43,056 nucleotides of DNA from Limnobacter litoralis (lineage in GTDB: Bacteria > Pseudomonadota > Gammaproteobacteria > Burkholderiales > Burkholderiaceae_B). The position numbers and the translations under genes were made by a program. The stretch's first letter is position 1, and each line of letters opens with the position of its first letter. A model generated the notes under the pieces. The model was not told the DNA's origin, searched no databases, and saw only the letters and a list, made by a program, of their open reading frames with translations. The stretch is taken from the NCBI RefSeq assembly GCF_030160455.1, contig NZ_BSOJ01000021.1:1-43056 (forward strand), given 5' to 3'. Shown piece by piece: positions 18,361-26,792 of the stretch.

Positions 18361-18388
18361 TACATTTGGAATATATAAAGGTTCATCC

Positions 18389-19297
18389 ATGGAATTACGT
18401 CACCTACGCTACTTCGTGACTGTCGCCGAAGAACTCAACTTCACCAAGGCTGCCGAGCGCCTGCACATGGCACAGCCCCCTTTGTCGACTCAAATCAAAG
18501 ACCTTGAAAACCAGTTAGGCATCAAACTGTTTGAACGCTCAAAAAGACATGTTGCCCTTACGCAGGCCGGGGAGCGGTTTCTCGAACGAGCCACCCGGAT
18601 CTTGCAGGATGTGGAATCGGCAAGATTAGAAGCGCAACGATTCAGCAAGGGAGAATTGGGCGAACTGAGAATCGGCTTTGCCTCGTCCCTGCCCTACAGC
18701 CTGATGCTGCCCAAGCTGCTGTTCACATTTCAAAGTGAACACCCGCAGGTCAAGCTGCAGTTGTCGGAGCTGTTCTCCAACCAGCAGCTGCAGGCGCTCG
18801 CCGACGGGCTGTTGGATGTGGGTCTGGTTCGATACAACGGCGGAACACTGCCGAATGATGTGGAGGTTGAAGAACTGGGACGCGACAGCCTCAGGTTGGT
18901 GGTCAATGTCAACCACCCGCTGGCAGCTGAAGAATCTGTGCGCTTTGCACAACTGAAAGAAGAGTCGTTCATCACGTTTCCGGAGGGTGTGGGCTCAGGC
19001 CTGCCCGCCTTGTTGCAAAAACTGGCTCAAAAAGCCAAATTCACGCCCAATATTGTGCAACAAGCCAAAGAGGCCACCACCCAAATCGGACTGGTGGCTG
19101 CGGGCTTGGGGGTGGCTTTGCTACCGGCACCGTTGGAATGCATTCAATTGCCGAGAGTGCGATACTTACCCATTGTTGACAAAGACGCTTACTACACCTT
19201 GTCTGCAGCCTATCGCAAAAGTGACAAAAGCCCGCTCACCTTGGGCTTTCTGAAGGTATTGCGGCAACTCCACACTGACTCAGGCGGCCATGCCTGA
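18389..19297 (+). CDS. LysR-family regulator, YnfL-like
   Basis: A LysR-type regulator of 302 aa. The helix-turn-helix is in AEELNFTKAAERLHMAQPPLSTQIKDLENQLGIKLFERSKRHVALT (residues about 12-58), and the effector domain follows from about 90 (GELRIGFASSLPYSLMLPKLL). It is divergent from the YnfM-like transporter gene, an arrangement kept in enterobacteria, so it very probably controls that transporter. Its last 18 bases overlap the 3' end of the convergent hybrid kinase gene, with no room for a terminator. The inducer is unknown. Confidence 0.93.
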   Translation: MELRHLRYFVTVAEELNFTKAAERLHMAQPPLSTQIKDLENQLGIKLFERSKRHVALTQAGERFLERATRILQDVESARLEAQRFSKGELGELRIGFASSLPYSLMLPKLLFTFQSEHPQVKLQLSELFSNQQLQALADGLLDVGLVRYNGGTLPNDVEVEELGRDSLRLVVNVNHPLAAEESVRFAQLKEESFITFPEGVGSGLPALLQKLAQKAKFTPNIVQQAKEATTQIGLVAAGLGVALLPAPLECIQLPRVRYLPIVDKDAYYTLSAAYRKSDKSPLTLGFLKVLRQLHTDSGGHA

Positions 19298-21019
19298 GTC
19301 AATCTGCGAGGCGCACAGGTTGATCAACCTGTGCGGTTCACCGCCTTTGACAAACACCTCATCCATGCCTGCCCGAAGCGCCGCTTCACGGTCGCTGTAG
19401 AGCTGACTGGCGGTGTATCCAATGATTTTCAGTTTACGGTGTCGCATCGAGCTTCTCAGTGCGCGGGCCAGCGTGTAACCGTCCATGCCTGGCATGTGGA
19501 TGTCCAGCAGAATCAGGTCGTAAGGGGGCTCGGCGCGGTCAATCATCTTGTAAGCTTCTTCACCGCCAAGGGCTATGTCCACATCGGCCTGTGCAATCAA
19601 AAACATTTCACGACCCACCTCGAGATTGATCAGGTTGTCGTCGACCACAAGAATGCGACGGCCCTTCAGGCGGGCCTTGGGCACCAGTTTCGGAATGTCT
19701 TCTGGCAAATCGTCCTGCTGTCCCTGGGCGATCCAGAGTGGCACTTCCAAAGTCACATTCGAGCGCCGGTTGATCTGCTCCTCTGAAATAACATGGCCAT
19801 TCATCAGCTTGATCAATCGGAACGCCAGGCTCAAACCCACGTCACGACGGGACACACTGCCCAGGCTGTTCGACTTCCGGATTTTGTCGAAAGCCTCGCG
19901 CAACACGCGAAGCGTGCTGGTCACCTTGGGCTCGCCGGTGTCAGCCAGATCGATGACCAGCAAAAACTGGTGAGGAAACGTAAAACGCGCAAAAATGCGG
20001 CAGCGCAGTTGGCCGTTGCGCAACAGTTTGACGATATTGACGATCAGCTCCTCCAGCGCCTGTTGCAAGCGGTTTTGATCGCCCAGGGCGAGTTCGGGAA
20101 TGTCGTTGGACATTTCCACACTCAAGTCCAGGTTGTACTGGTGGGCCATGCCTTCCAGCAAGGCCACCAAGCGATTGAGCAAACGGTTCAGCTCAAATGG
20201 TTCGTTCAGTGTTTGTAACTGGCCGTTTTCCGCCTCGTTGAGGTCAATGATTTTGAACAACAGGTCATCCAGCGTTTTGCACGATTCCTCAATGTCGGAT
20301 GCAATCTTGCTCTGCATGACATCCAGCCCGGATGCATTTAAGGAATGCAAGCCTGCGATGACCGCGTGCAGGGGTGTTCTGAATTCGTGGCTGATTGACC
20401 GCAGAAAAACCTTCTGTGTGGAATGCGCTTCCAGCAGGCTCCGGTTTCTTTCACGCAACAGCAAGATAAGCCGATTGAATTTGCCCACCGATTGAATGGA
20501 GAGGCAGGAAATGGTGTGGCAAATGGCAATCATCAGTATGCCGGACAAAACAAGACGGATGAAGTTGTAGCTGCTGATGGGCTCTAGGCCCAACATGCCC
20601 ACGTGCAAACCCACCGCGTACGCCACCAGCGTACACACCAAGGCCTTGCCGGGCTGAAACACCAGGTAGACGAACACCATGCCCAATGGTGCATAGAAAA
20701 ATGCGCCAATCCCCTCCACATAGCAGGCCAGGAAAAAATACATCAGGCTGATACTCAGGAAAATCATCTCGCCCAATTGGGAATGACGATTGCGCTTTAA
20801 GGTGCCACTGACCCAAACATAGGCGAGGCCGGCGATCACATCGATCCAGACATTGAACCAGTCCCCGTGCATGACACCGGACAAAGCCAGCGGAAAGCTG
20901 AGTACAAACGCAAGAAACAGGCTCAAGCCGGACAGCATGTGCGCACGTATCCTGCTGACCCGGGAGAATTCGGGCGCAGCAGGAAAAAAGAACGATTGGT
21001 ATCGATCCCAGCGGCTCAT
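19280..21019 (-). CDS. Hybrid histidine kinase with a degenerate ATPase domain
   Basis: A 579-aa membrane kinase. Several hydrophobic helices occupy residues about 28-185. The phosphoacceptor motif FLRSISHEFRTPLHAV has His near 210, an ATPase-like domain follows, and an intact C-terminal receiver begins near 455 (ILVVDDN, LLDIHMPGMDGYTLA, GYTAS, FVKGG). The ATP-binding boxes are worn: the N box reads EELIVNIVKLL, the G1 box DTGEPK in place of DTGxGI, and the G2 box DVGLSLAF in place of GxGLGLAI. Autokinase activity may therefore be weak, or the protein may act mainly as phosphatase or phospho-relay. It lies downstream of the ethylene-receptor-like kinase on the same strand, with a 128-base gap. 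The AAGAGA upstream supports the start. Confidence 0.9.
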   Translation of the reverse strand: MSRWDRYQSFFFPAAPEFSRVSRIRAHMLSGLSLFLAFVLSFPLALSGVMHGDWFNVWIDVIAGLAYVWVSGTLKRNRHSQLGEMIFLSISLMYFFLACYVEGIGAFFYAPLGMVFVYLVFQPGKALVCTLVAYAVGLHVGMLGLEPISSYNFIRLVLSGILMIAICHTISCLSIQSVGKFNRLILLLRERNRSLLEAHSTQKVFLRSISHEFRTPLHAVIAGLHSLNASGLDVMQSKIASDIEESCKTLDDLLFKIIDLNEAENGQLQTLNEPFELNRLLNRLVALLEGMAHQYNLDLSVEMSNDIPELALGDQNRLQQALEELIVNIVKLLRNGQLRCRIFARFTFPHQFLLVIDLADTGEPKVTSTLRVLREAFDKIRKSNSLGSVSRRDVGLSLAFRLIKLMNGHVISEEQINRRSNVTLEVPLWIAQGQQDDLPEDIPKLVPKARLKGRRILVVDDNLINLEVGREMFLIAQADVDIALGGEEAYKMIDRAEPPYDLILLDIHMPGMDGYTLARALRSSMRHRKLKIIGYTASQLYSDREAALRAGMDEVFVKGGEPHRLINLCASQIDSGMAA

Positions 21020-21147
21020 TCAAGTCTCTTCTAGAGGACTTCGTTTTTCACAAAGGCCAAACATTATTACAGCAATTACAGTACTTTAACGTTGATGCGA
21101 AACAGACAGAACTACTCAAAGTTGTAGTCCCGCCACAGAGGGGGGTT

Positions 21148-23133
21148 TTAACCCAGCCACCGTTGCAGCATTTCTTTCAGTTTGCCGGGCTCAAATGGTT
21201 TGGACATGTAGTCATTCATGCCGGCATCCAGACAGGCAATGCGGTCGGATTTCAGGAACTGTGCCGTCAATGCAATCACCGGAATTTGACGGTTTTTCAC
21301 TGAACTGCCCTCCGCGCGAATGCGTCGCGTGGCCTCCAGACCATCCATGACCGGCATCTGGCAGTCCATCAAGACCAGGTCGAAATCACCGTCACTTAAC
21401 TGGTCGAGGGCTTGCTGGCCATTCTCGGCAATTTCAACCTGCAATCCGAATTTTTCCAGTATGCCCTTTTCCACCTTCTGGTTAATCGGATGATCTTCAA
21501 CCAGCAGAACCCTTGCATTGAATTGAGGCACAGCCGGAGCAGGTACATTGGCCGTGACTTGAAAATCAGACACGAACAAATGCGCCACTTTTTGAAGCAA
21601 GGTGTGTTGGGCGAGCGGTTTGATCAAATAGGCATCCGCCCAGTGCTCAATTCGTTCAATTTCATGCAAATGGCCCGCCTGAGAACTGATACACACCACT
21701 TTGATGGCTTGCCCAGTGTCGCGCACTTGGGCAATGACCGACTCCAGGTCAATGCGTGACCCCAGTGCCTGCCGGTCCAGAACAACCAGTTCAGGCCGTT
21801 TGTTCACCTCAAAATCATGGTTCAGCAAATCCTTCATGGAATCGAAACAGTCCACGCGGGCGCCAAATCGGCTCAAAATAGAAACCAGATATTCCTGAAG
21901 GGCTGGCAGGGGTGAGCACACGGCGGTCTGAACGCCCTCCAGAAACCGGGGGCCATAGGCGCGCAGCTTGGGGGGCTTCAAAGCCCGTTTCAGGGGAAGC
22001 GTGAACCAGAACATGGAGCCCACGCCTGCCTGACTGTCAACACCGATTCGACCACCCATCAGGTGCACCAACTGACGACTGATTGCAAGCCCGAGCCCGG
22101 TGCCCTGTGCAGCCTGCGCCAGCGACAGATCCACCTGACTGAAACGCTCAAAGAGTTTTTGCTGATCCGATTGACACATGCCCGGCCCGGAATCCACCAC
22201 CTCAAAACGCACCTCAGACATCTGAGATTCGGTGCTGCCCAAAATAACGTTCACCTTGACTTGACCGATTTTGGTGAACTTGATGGCGTTCGCAATCAAA
22301 TTGAACAGCACCTGCTTCAACCGGACCTCGTCGCCAAGCAAAGGGGTCTCGGGCACGTAACCCGTGGGGCACACCAGTTCAATGCCCTTCGACTCAGCCT
22401 CGGCATTCAGGGTTTGCGCCACTTCCTCCAGCAACTCGGGCAAATTCAGTTCGTTTTCACGAATTAAAAGCTGACCCGACTCCATTTTGGATGCGTCCAG
22501 CACATCATTAAGCAAATGAACCAGCGATGAGGCACTTTTGCGAGTGATGTTCAACAACTCGGATTGAGCCGCATTCAGAGGCGTCTCGCTCAACAAACTC
22601 AAAGCGCCGACAATCCCGTTCATGGGCGTTCTGATCTCGTGGCTCATGTTGGCCAAAAAATCAGCCTGGGCGCGCTGCAAAGCGAGTGCTTTTTCCTTTT
22701 CTTCAATCAGTGTGGACTCCACCTGGCGGCGGCGAGCGTTCTCATTGGACAACTGCTGATTCAAGGCCATCAGCTCGTCCAAGTTGGGCAGACTCAGCAC
22801 CATTGGCAGTTTGGGCAACAAATACAGCGCGGTTGCCACTGACACCACTGCCGTGAGCAGCTTCAAAAGCCCATCGAGGTAATAAAGCGGGTACCACAAA
22901 GTGACGATACCCATCAGATGGGTAAAGCCGCAGGCCATGATGAACGCAGCAAACAGGTAATACACACCATGCAGTGCGCCACCCTTGCGGCGGGACGCCA
23001 CGTACAGCAAACCGGCAGGAATTGAAAAATAAGCAATTGCGATCAGTGCGTCAGAAACCACGTGCAAAGTGAGCAAGGGAATGTTCCAAGCGATGCAAAA
23101 GCCGTGTGGAATGAACTGGTTGATTTGCCCCAT
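21148..23133 (-). CDS. Hybrid histidine kinase with ethylene-receptor-type (ETR1-like) sensor
   Basis: A 661-aa hybrid kinase. Its three-helix N-terminus matches the ethylene-binding domain of plant ETR1 and cyanobacterial SynEtr1. Seen: VSDALIAIAYFSIPAGLLY, ACGFTHLMGIVTLW and LLKLLTAVVSVATALYLLP. Asp28, Tyr35, Ile38, Pro39, Ile65, Cys68 and His72 line up, all with an offset of three, with ETR1 Asp25, Tyr32, Ile35, Pro36, Ile62, Cys65 and His69, the copper/ethylene pocket. Then come a coiled coil, NMSHEIRTPMNG (His near 163), an intact ATPase (NLIANAIKFT, VDSGPGM, GTGLGLAI), a receiver-like segment (LVVLDRQAL, LIKPL) and a full receiver (LMDCQMPVMDG). Copper and ethylene binding is inferred from residues, not shown. 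Confidence 0.93.
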   Translation of the reverse strand: MGQINQFIPHGFCIAWNIPLLTLHVVSDALIAIAYFSIPAGLLYVASRRKGGALHGVYYLFAAFIMACGFTHLMGIVTLWYPLYYLDGLLKLLTAVVSVATALYLLPKLPMVLSLPNLDELMALNQQLSNENARRRQVESTLIEEKEKALALQRAQADFLANMSHEIRTPMNGIVGALSLLSETPLNAAQSELLNITRKSASSLVHLLNDVLDASKMESGQLLIRENELNLPELLEEVAQTLNAEAESKGIELVCPTGYVPETPLLGDEVRLKQVLFNLIANAIKFTKIGQVKVNVILGSTESQMSEVRFEVVDSGPGMCQSDQQKLFERFSQVDLSLAQAAQGTGLGLAISRQLVHLMGGRIGVDSQAGVGSMFWFTLPLKRALKPPKLRAYGPRFLEGVQTAVCSPLPALQEYLVSILSRFGARVDCFDSMKDLLNHDFEVNKRPELVVLDRQALGSRIDLESVIAQVRDTGQAIKVVCISSQAGHLHEIERIEHWADAYLIKPLAQHTLLQKVAHLFVSDFQVTANVPAPAVPQFNARVLLVEDHPINQKVEKGILEKFGLQVEIAENGQQALDQLSDGDFDLVLMDCQMPVMDGLEATRRIRAEGSSVKNRQIPVIALTAQFLKSDRIACLDAGMNDYMSKPFEPGKLKEMLQRWLG

Positions 23134-23344
23134 GTGGCCTATTGTTCTTGATTTTAATTAAGGGATTGTACCTATTTTCAGAGGCAGATACTGACGCCTG
23201 AAAAGAGTCCCCTTGCAAATGCCTGACGACGGATTTTCACTCCATCTAGTTAAGGGCAAACAGCGATTCATCTCACCCTTTTGCGGGGCTACCATGACCC
23301 CTGTCAAACTCAAGGCGGTGCGTAAACTCCCACAGGGTGAACCG

Positions 23345-23755
23345 ATGCAATCCAAAACCATTTTCTGTCTCGAAGACGGCCTTTTCTACAAAAATATGAT
23401 CGAGCATCGTTTGACCGACTTGCTGGGTAATCATGCGCACATCGAATATTTCTTCAGCCTGGGGCATTTCAAGCAACGAAAGGGACCCTGCGACCTGCTG
23501 ATATCCGATCTCCATCTGGGCGACTCCAAAGGCGAACAAACCGCCGAATTCCTGCTCGACTACAGCCAACACACCCCGGTGATTGTTCAATCGTCTGATC
23601 CCTATTTGCCAGAGCGACTGGAACGCCTGGGCCAAGGCAATATCAAAGCGGTCGAGAAAGCTGGCAGGGGGCCCGAATTTGCCCTTGCGCTGGAAGCGTT
23701 TCTTCAACTGCAAATTACACAAGGAAGAGGACTGACAGTTTCACACCCCAATTAA
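23345..23755 (+). CDS. Stand-alone receiver-domain response regulator
   Basis: A single receiver domain of 136 aa without an output domain. The acidic pair Glu10-Asp11 (FCLEDG), phosphoacceptor Asp55 (LLISDLHLGD), a Ser in VIVQSSD and Lys105 (AVEKAG) are in place. It is divergent from the ethylene-receptor-like kinase, 211 bases away, so it is a candidate phosphate acceptor for that kinase or one of the two others nearby. I start at 23345, where the receiver begins and AGGGTGA lies upstream; the frame to 23213 adds a stretch without family likeness. DNA-binding or enzyme output is absent, so it would act by protein contact. Confidence 0.8.
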   Translation: MQSKTIFCLEDGLFYKNMIEHRLTDLLGNHAHIEYFFSLGHFKQRKGPCDLLISDLHLGDSKGEQTAEFLLDYSQHTPVIVQSSDPYLPERLERLGQGNIKAVEKAGRGPEFALALEAFLQLQITQGRGLTVSHPN

Positions 23756-23827
23756 ACTTGAAACGGGCGCTTTTGAATCCGGTTTGGTGGCACACTCGTT
23801 TTCTGTTGACCTTCTACAGGAGTTGTC

Positions 23828-24646
23828 ATGTTCAACAGAATGCGCATCGTGTTAACGGGTCTGATTTGTGCGGGGTTCATGCAGGTTGCCACCCTTGCTT
23901 GGGCAACCCCGATTGATTCGAATTTCAAGCAGTGGAACCAGCTGCTGCAAAAGCACGTACAGTGGCTACCCGGTAAAACGCAAAGCCGGGTGGACTACGC
24001 CGGCTTTAAATCCGACAAAGCGCAGCTCGACAGCGTGCTGAAAGAGTGGTCTGGGTTAACACAGGCTGAATTCAGCAAAATGGACGTCAACACGCAAAAG
24101 GCGTTTTTGATCAATGCGTACAACGGCTTCACGATCGAACTGATCTTGAGCAAATACCCTGATTTGAAGTCCATCAAGGACCTGGGCTCCCTGTTCAGCA
24201 GCCCTTGGAAAAAAGACTTTTTCACCTTGCTGGGTGCAACGCACAACCTGGACTGGATCGAAAACAGCCAGCTTCGCGCCAAATACAAAGACCCACGCAT
24301 TCACACCGCCATCAACTGTGCCAGCATTGGTTGCCCGGCCCTGCTGGACGAAGCCTTTGTGCCCGGCAAACTGGACAAACAGCTTGACGAGGGCATGCAG
24401 CGTTTCTTGAAGGATCACACACGCAATTACGTCAAAGACGGCGAACTGCACGTCAGCCCGATTTTCAAATGGTTTGGGGATGACTTTGCCAAAGGGTATC
24501 AAGGCTTCAACAGCATTCAGGATGTCTTTGCCAAATACGCAAGTGTACTGGGCAACTCCCCCCAAGACGTGGCCGCCATTCAGTCCAAATCCATGCCGGT
24601 CCAATTTGAGGATTACGACTGGTCCTTGAACGACATCAAACGGTAG
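23828..24646 (+). CDS. Exported DUF547-family protein
   Basis: A 272-aa DUF547 protein of unknown function. The signal peptide (IVLTGLICAGFMQVATLAWA, cut before TPID) implies a periplasmic location. The family core is visible as KAFLINAYNGFTIELIL, then IHTAINCASIGCPALLDEAF with the conserved Cys pair, and FKWFGDDF. AGGAG lies six bases before the ATG. It is followed after 16 bases by an ATP-grasp gene on the same strand, a likely operon. DUF547 domains are widespread, also in plants, but no reaction is established; the conserved NCAS-GCP segment suggests a catalytic or metal site, which is inference. Confidence 0.88.
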   Translation: MFNRMRIVLTGLICAGFMQVATLAWATPIDSNFKQWNQLLQKHVQWLPGKTQSRVDYAGFKSDKAQLDSVLKEWSGLTQAEFSKMDVNTQKAFLINAYNGFTIELILSKYPDLKSIKDLGSLFSSPWKKDFFTLLGATHNLDWIENSQLRAKYKDPRIHTAINCASIGCPALLDEAFVPGKLDKQLDEGMQRFLKDHTRNYVKDGELHVSPIFKWFGDDFAKGYQGFNSIQDVFAKYASVLGNSPQDVAAIQSKSMPVQFEDYDWSLNDIKR

Positions 24647-24662
24647 CCGGACCAGTTTCACC

Positions 24663-25991
24663 ATGAAGCAGCAAAAAACGCTCATTCTGTTCAATTACGA
24701 CTGGGACCAAATCGCCTTTGGTGCCTTAAAGCGCCAATGGCCTCAGAGCAGTCGCGGGTTTGACCTGTTCACTTTTCCGAGCAACGCTCGCCTGGCCTGG
24801 TTTGACATGGAAAGATTCGTCAACATCAGCGCCTGGCAGGCGAAGCTGACCGGTGCCAAAGCGGTCGTCTCAAACCATGAACAGTTTGGTGCCCTGTGCG
24901 CAGCACTGCTGGCCGAAAAAATGGGCTGGCCGGGCACACCTGTCCACGCGGTGCTGGCCTGTCAACACAAGTTGCACGCCCGGCGTGTTCTTGAAGAAGT
25001 TGCCCCTGAGGCCACCGTGCCCGCCCTGCGGGTTGAGGCGGCCTATGGTGGCCCGATACCCGATGGTCTGCCCTACCCCGGCTATGTCAAGCCGGTGAAG
25101 GCTGCGTTTTCAGTGCTGGCCCGGCAGGTGGACAACCAGGATGAACTGCACAGACACACGCGCTTCGGCCCCTGGGAACTGTGGGTAATCCGCCATTTGG
25201 TGGAGCCTTTCGAGCGTGAAGTCAAATTGCGTCTGCCACAGGCGGGCACAGCGCACAGCCTGATGCTGGAACAGCCTGTGAATGCGCGCCAGTATTGTCT
25301 GGACGGCTATGTGTTCAACAATGAGATGCACCCCTTGGGCATTGTGGACTCGGTGATGTACCCGGGCACGGACGCGTTCATGCGATTTGACTACCCCTCG
25401 CAACTGGCAAGCACCGCCCAAGGCAAGGCTGTAGACGTAGCGCGTCGTTTTTTACAGAAAGTCGGTTTTACGCACGGGCTTTTCAACATGGAATTTTTCC
25501 ATGACGAGGAAACGGACAGGCTGACCGTCATCGAATTCAACCCGCGCATGGCTTCCCAGTTTTCTGACCTGTATTCACGGGTGGATGGCATCAACCTGCA
25601 CGAAATCGCACTGATGTTGGCGCATGGCCAAAACCCGGAACAGGCCGCTCGCAAAAAGCCCAAGGCAGGCATGGCCAGCAGCCTGGTTTACAGGGCGCTT
25701 CGCCCACAAGACCATCCGCCGTTTCCAGACCACTTGCAAATGGCCGCTTTTCGCAAACAATTTCCGGACGCCCTGTTTTTCGAATTCAAGAAAAAGCCCG
25801 GACAAGTGGAACGCGACTTCAAGTGGCTGCGCAGCTACCGTTACGGCATCGTGCATCTGGATGGCAAAGACCGGCTTGACCTGTTTGGAAATGCGCAGGC
25901 CGCCAGCGATGTGCTGGGCTGGCCAACGCCACTCAGCCTGACCGAGCGCGCGCTGTTATCGGGAGAATCGCTTGCGGCTAAAGTAGCTTAA
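24663..25991 (+). CDS. ATP-grasp domain protein, predicted carboxylate ligase
   Basis: A 442-aa protein whose middle and C-terminal parts look like an ATP-grasp ligase, which joins a carboxylate to an amine or thiol through an acyl-phosphate. Seen: QHKLHARRVLEEVAPEATVPA (pre-ATP-grasp region), PGYVKPVKAAFS with the ATP-contacting lysines, and NMEFFHDEETDRLTVIEFNPRMASQF, where E-x-N binds Mg. It follows the DUF547 gene by 16 bases. Its last 36 bases overlap the convergent ABC permease gene. I do not recognise the substrate. Amino-acid, peptide or cell-wall precursor ligation are all possible. Confidence 0.8.
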   Translation: MKQQKTLILFNYDWDQIAFGALKRQWPQSSRGFDLFTFPSNARLAWFDMERFVNISAWQAKLTGAKAVVSNHEQFGALCAALLAEKMGWPGTPVHAVLACQHKLHARRVLEEVAPEATVPALRVEAAYGGPIPDGLPYPGYVKPVKAAFSVLARQVDNQDELHRHTRFGPWELWVIRHLVEPFEREVKLRLPQAGTAHSLMLEQPVNARQYCLDGYVFNNEMHPLGIVDSVMYPGTDAFMRFDYPSQLASTAQGKAVDVARRFLQKVGFTHGLFNMEFFHDEETDRLTVIEFNPRMASQFSDLYSRVDGINLHEIALMLAHGQNPEQAARKKPKAGMASSLVYRALRPQDHPPFPDHLQMAAFRKQFPDALFFEFKKKPGQVERDFKWLRSYRYGIVHLDGKDRLDLFGNAQAASDVLGWPTPLSLTERALLSGESLAAKVA

Positions 25992-26792
25992 AGCGTCCAC
26001 AGCAGCCACCAGAATAATCATGGCCAGCAAAATTGTACTGGTTTCAGACATCTGGAAAAGCGCCATGTAATAAGCCAGCATTTGCCCAAGGCCGCCTGCA
26101 CCCACCACGCCTAGAATGGCTGCGGCGCGAATGTTGTTTTCCCAGCGGTACAAGGTGTAGCTGACCAACTGGGGCAACACCTGCGGAAATGTGGCGTACC
26201 AAAAGACGATGAAGCCGCTGGCACCACGTACACGCAGCGCGTAGGCCGCCTCATCGGGGCTGTTCTCGATGCACTCGGCAAACAAACGACCCAGCACACC
26301 CGTGGTGTGAAACGCCAAGGCCACGGTGCCAGCAAAAGGACCCAAGCCCAGCGCAATCAGCAACAGCATCGCCCACACCAGTTCAGGCACGGCACGCAAG
26401 CCATTCAAAACACCGCGCGCCAACTTGCGCCAGCGGGCAGGGTCTGTGGGGTAAGCCTTGCTGGCCGGAATGGCCCAGGCCAAGCCGAAAATGGCCGCCA
26501 GAATGGTACCCAGGGCCGACATTGCCAGCGTTTCAAAACTGCTTTTAAACACTTTCAGCAAAAAATCATGCTCAAAATTGGGTCGCAGCAATTCAAGCAC
26601 GAATGACCCCATGGCGCGCATGGAATCGGCTGACATAAAACTGGCAATCTCCAGATTCAAGCTGTAAAAACTGCTGACGATCAGCACCAGAATGGCAAAA
26701 GTGACCCAGCAGGACTTGCAGCGCGCATCAAACAGTTTGGGCGGCAAGCGATACACCTCGTTGGCAGGCTTCGTAACCATTTTTGTGCTCAT
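25956..26792 (-). CDS. PhnE-type ABC permease 2 of putative selenium-oxyanion importer
   Basis: A 278-aa inner-membrane permease of the phosphonate/phosphite (PhnE) type. Several hydrophobic helices and the EAA-like loop ECIENSPDEAAYALRVRGASG, which contacts the ATPase, are visible, with ILGVVGAGGLGQML near the C-terminus. It is last of four genes in a tightly coupled minus-strand operon; its ATG overlaps the stop of the first permease (ATGA at 26789-26792). The frame to 26837 is rejected for that reason. Together with the sister permease it would form the heterodimeric channel for the anion delivered by the binding protein. A selenium substrate is inferred from the neighbouring selenoneine genes; phosphonate or phosphite is the alternative. 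Confidence 0.85.
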   Translation of the reverse strand: MSTKMVTKPANEVYRLPPKLFDARCKSCWVTFAILVLIVSSFYSLNLEIASFMSADSMRAMGSFVLELLRPNFEHDFLLKVFKSSFETLAMSALGTILAAIFGLAWAIPASKAYPTDPARWRKLARGVLNGLRAVPELVWAMLLLIALGLGPFAGTVALAFHTTGVLGRLFAECIENSPDEAAYALRVRGASGFIVFWYATFPQVLPQLVSYTLYRWENNIRAAAILGVVGAGGLGQMLAYYMALFQMSETSTILLAMIILVAAVDALSYFSRKRFSR

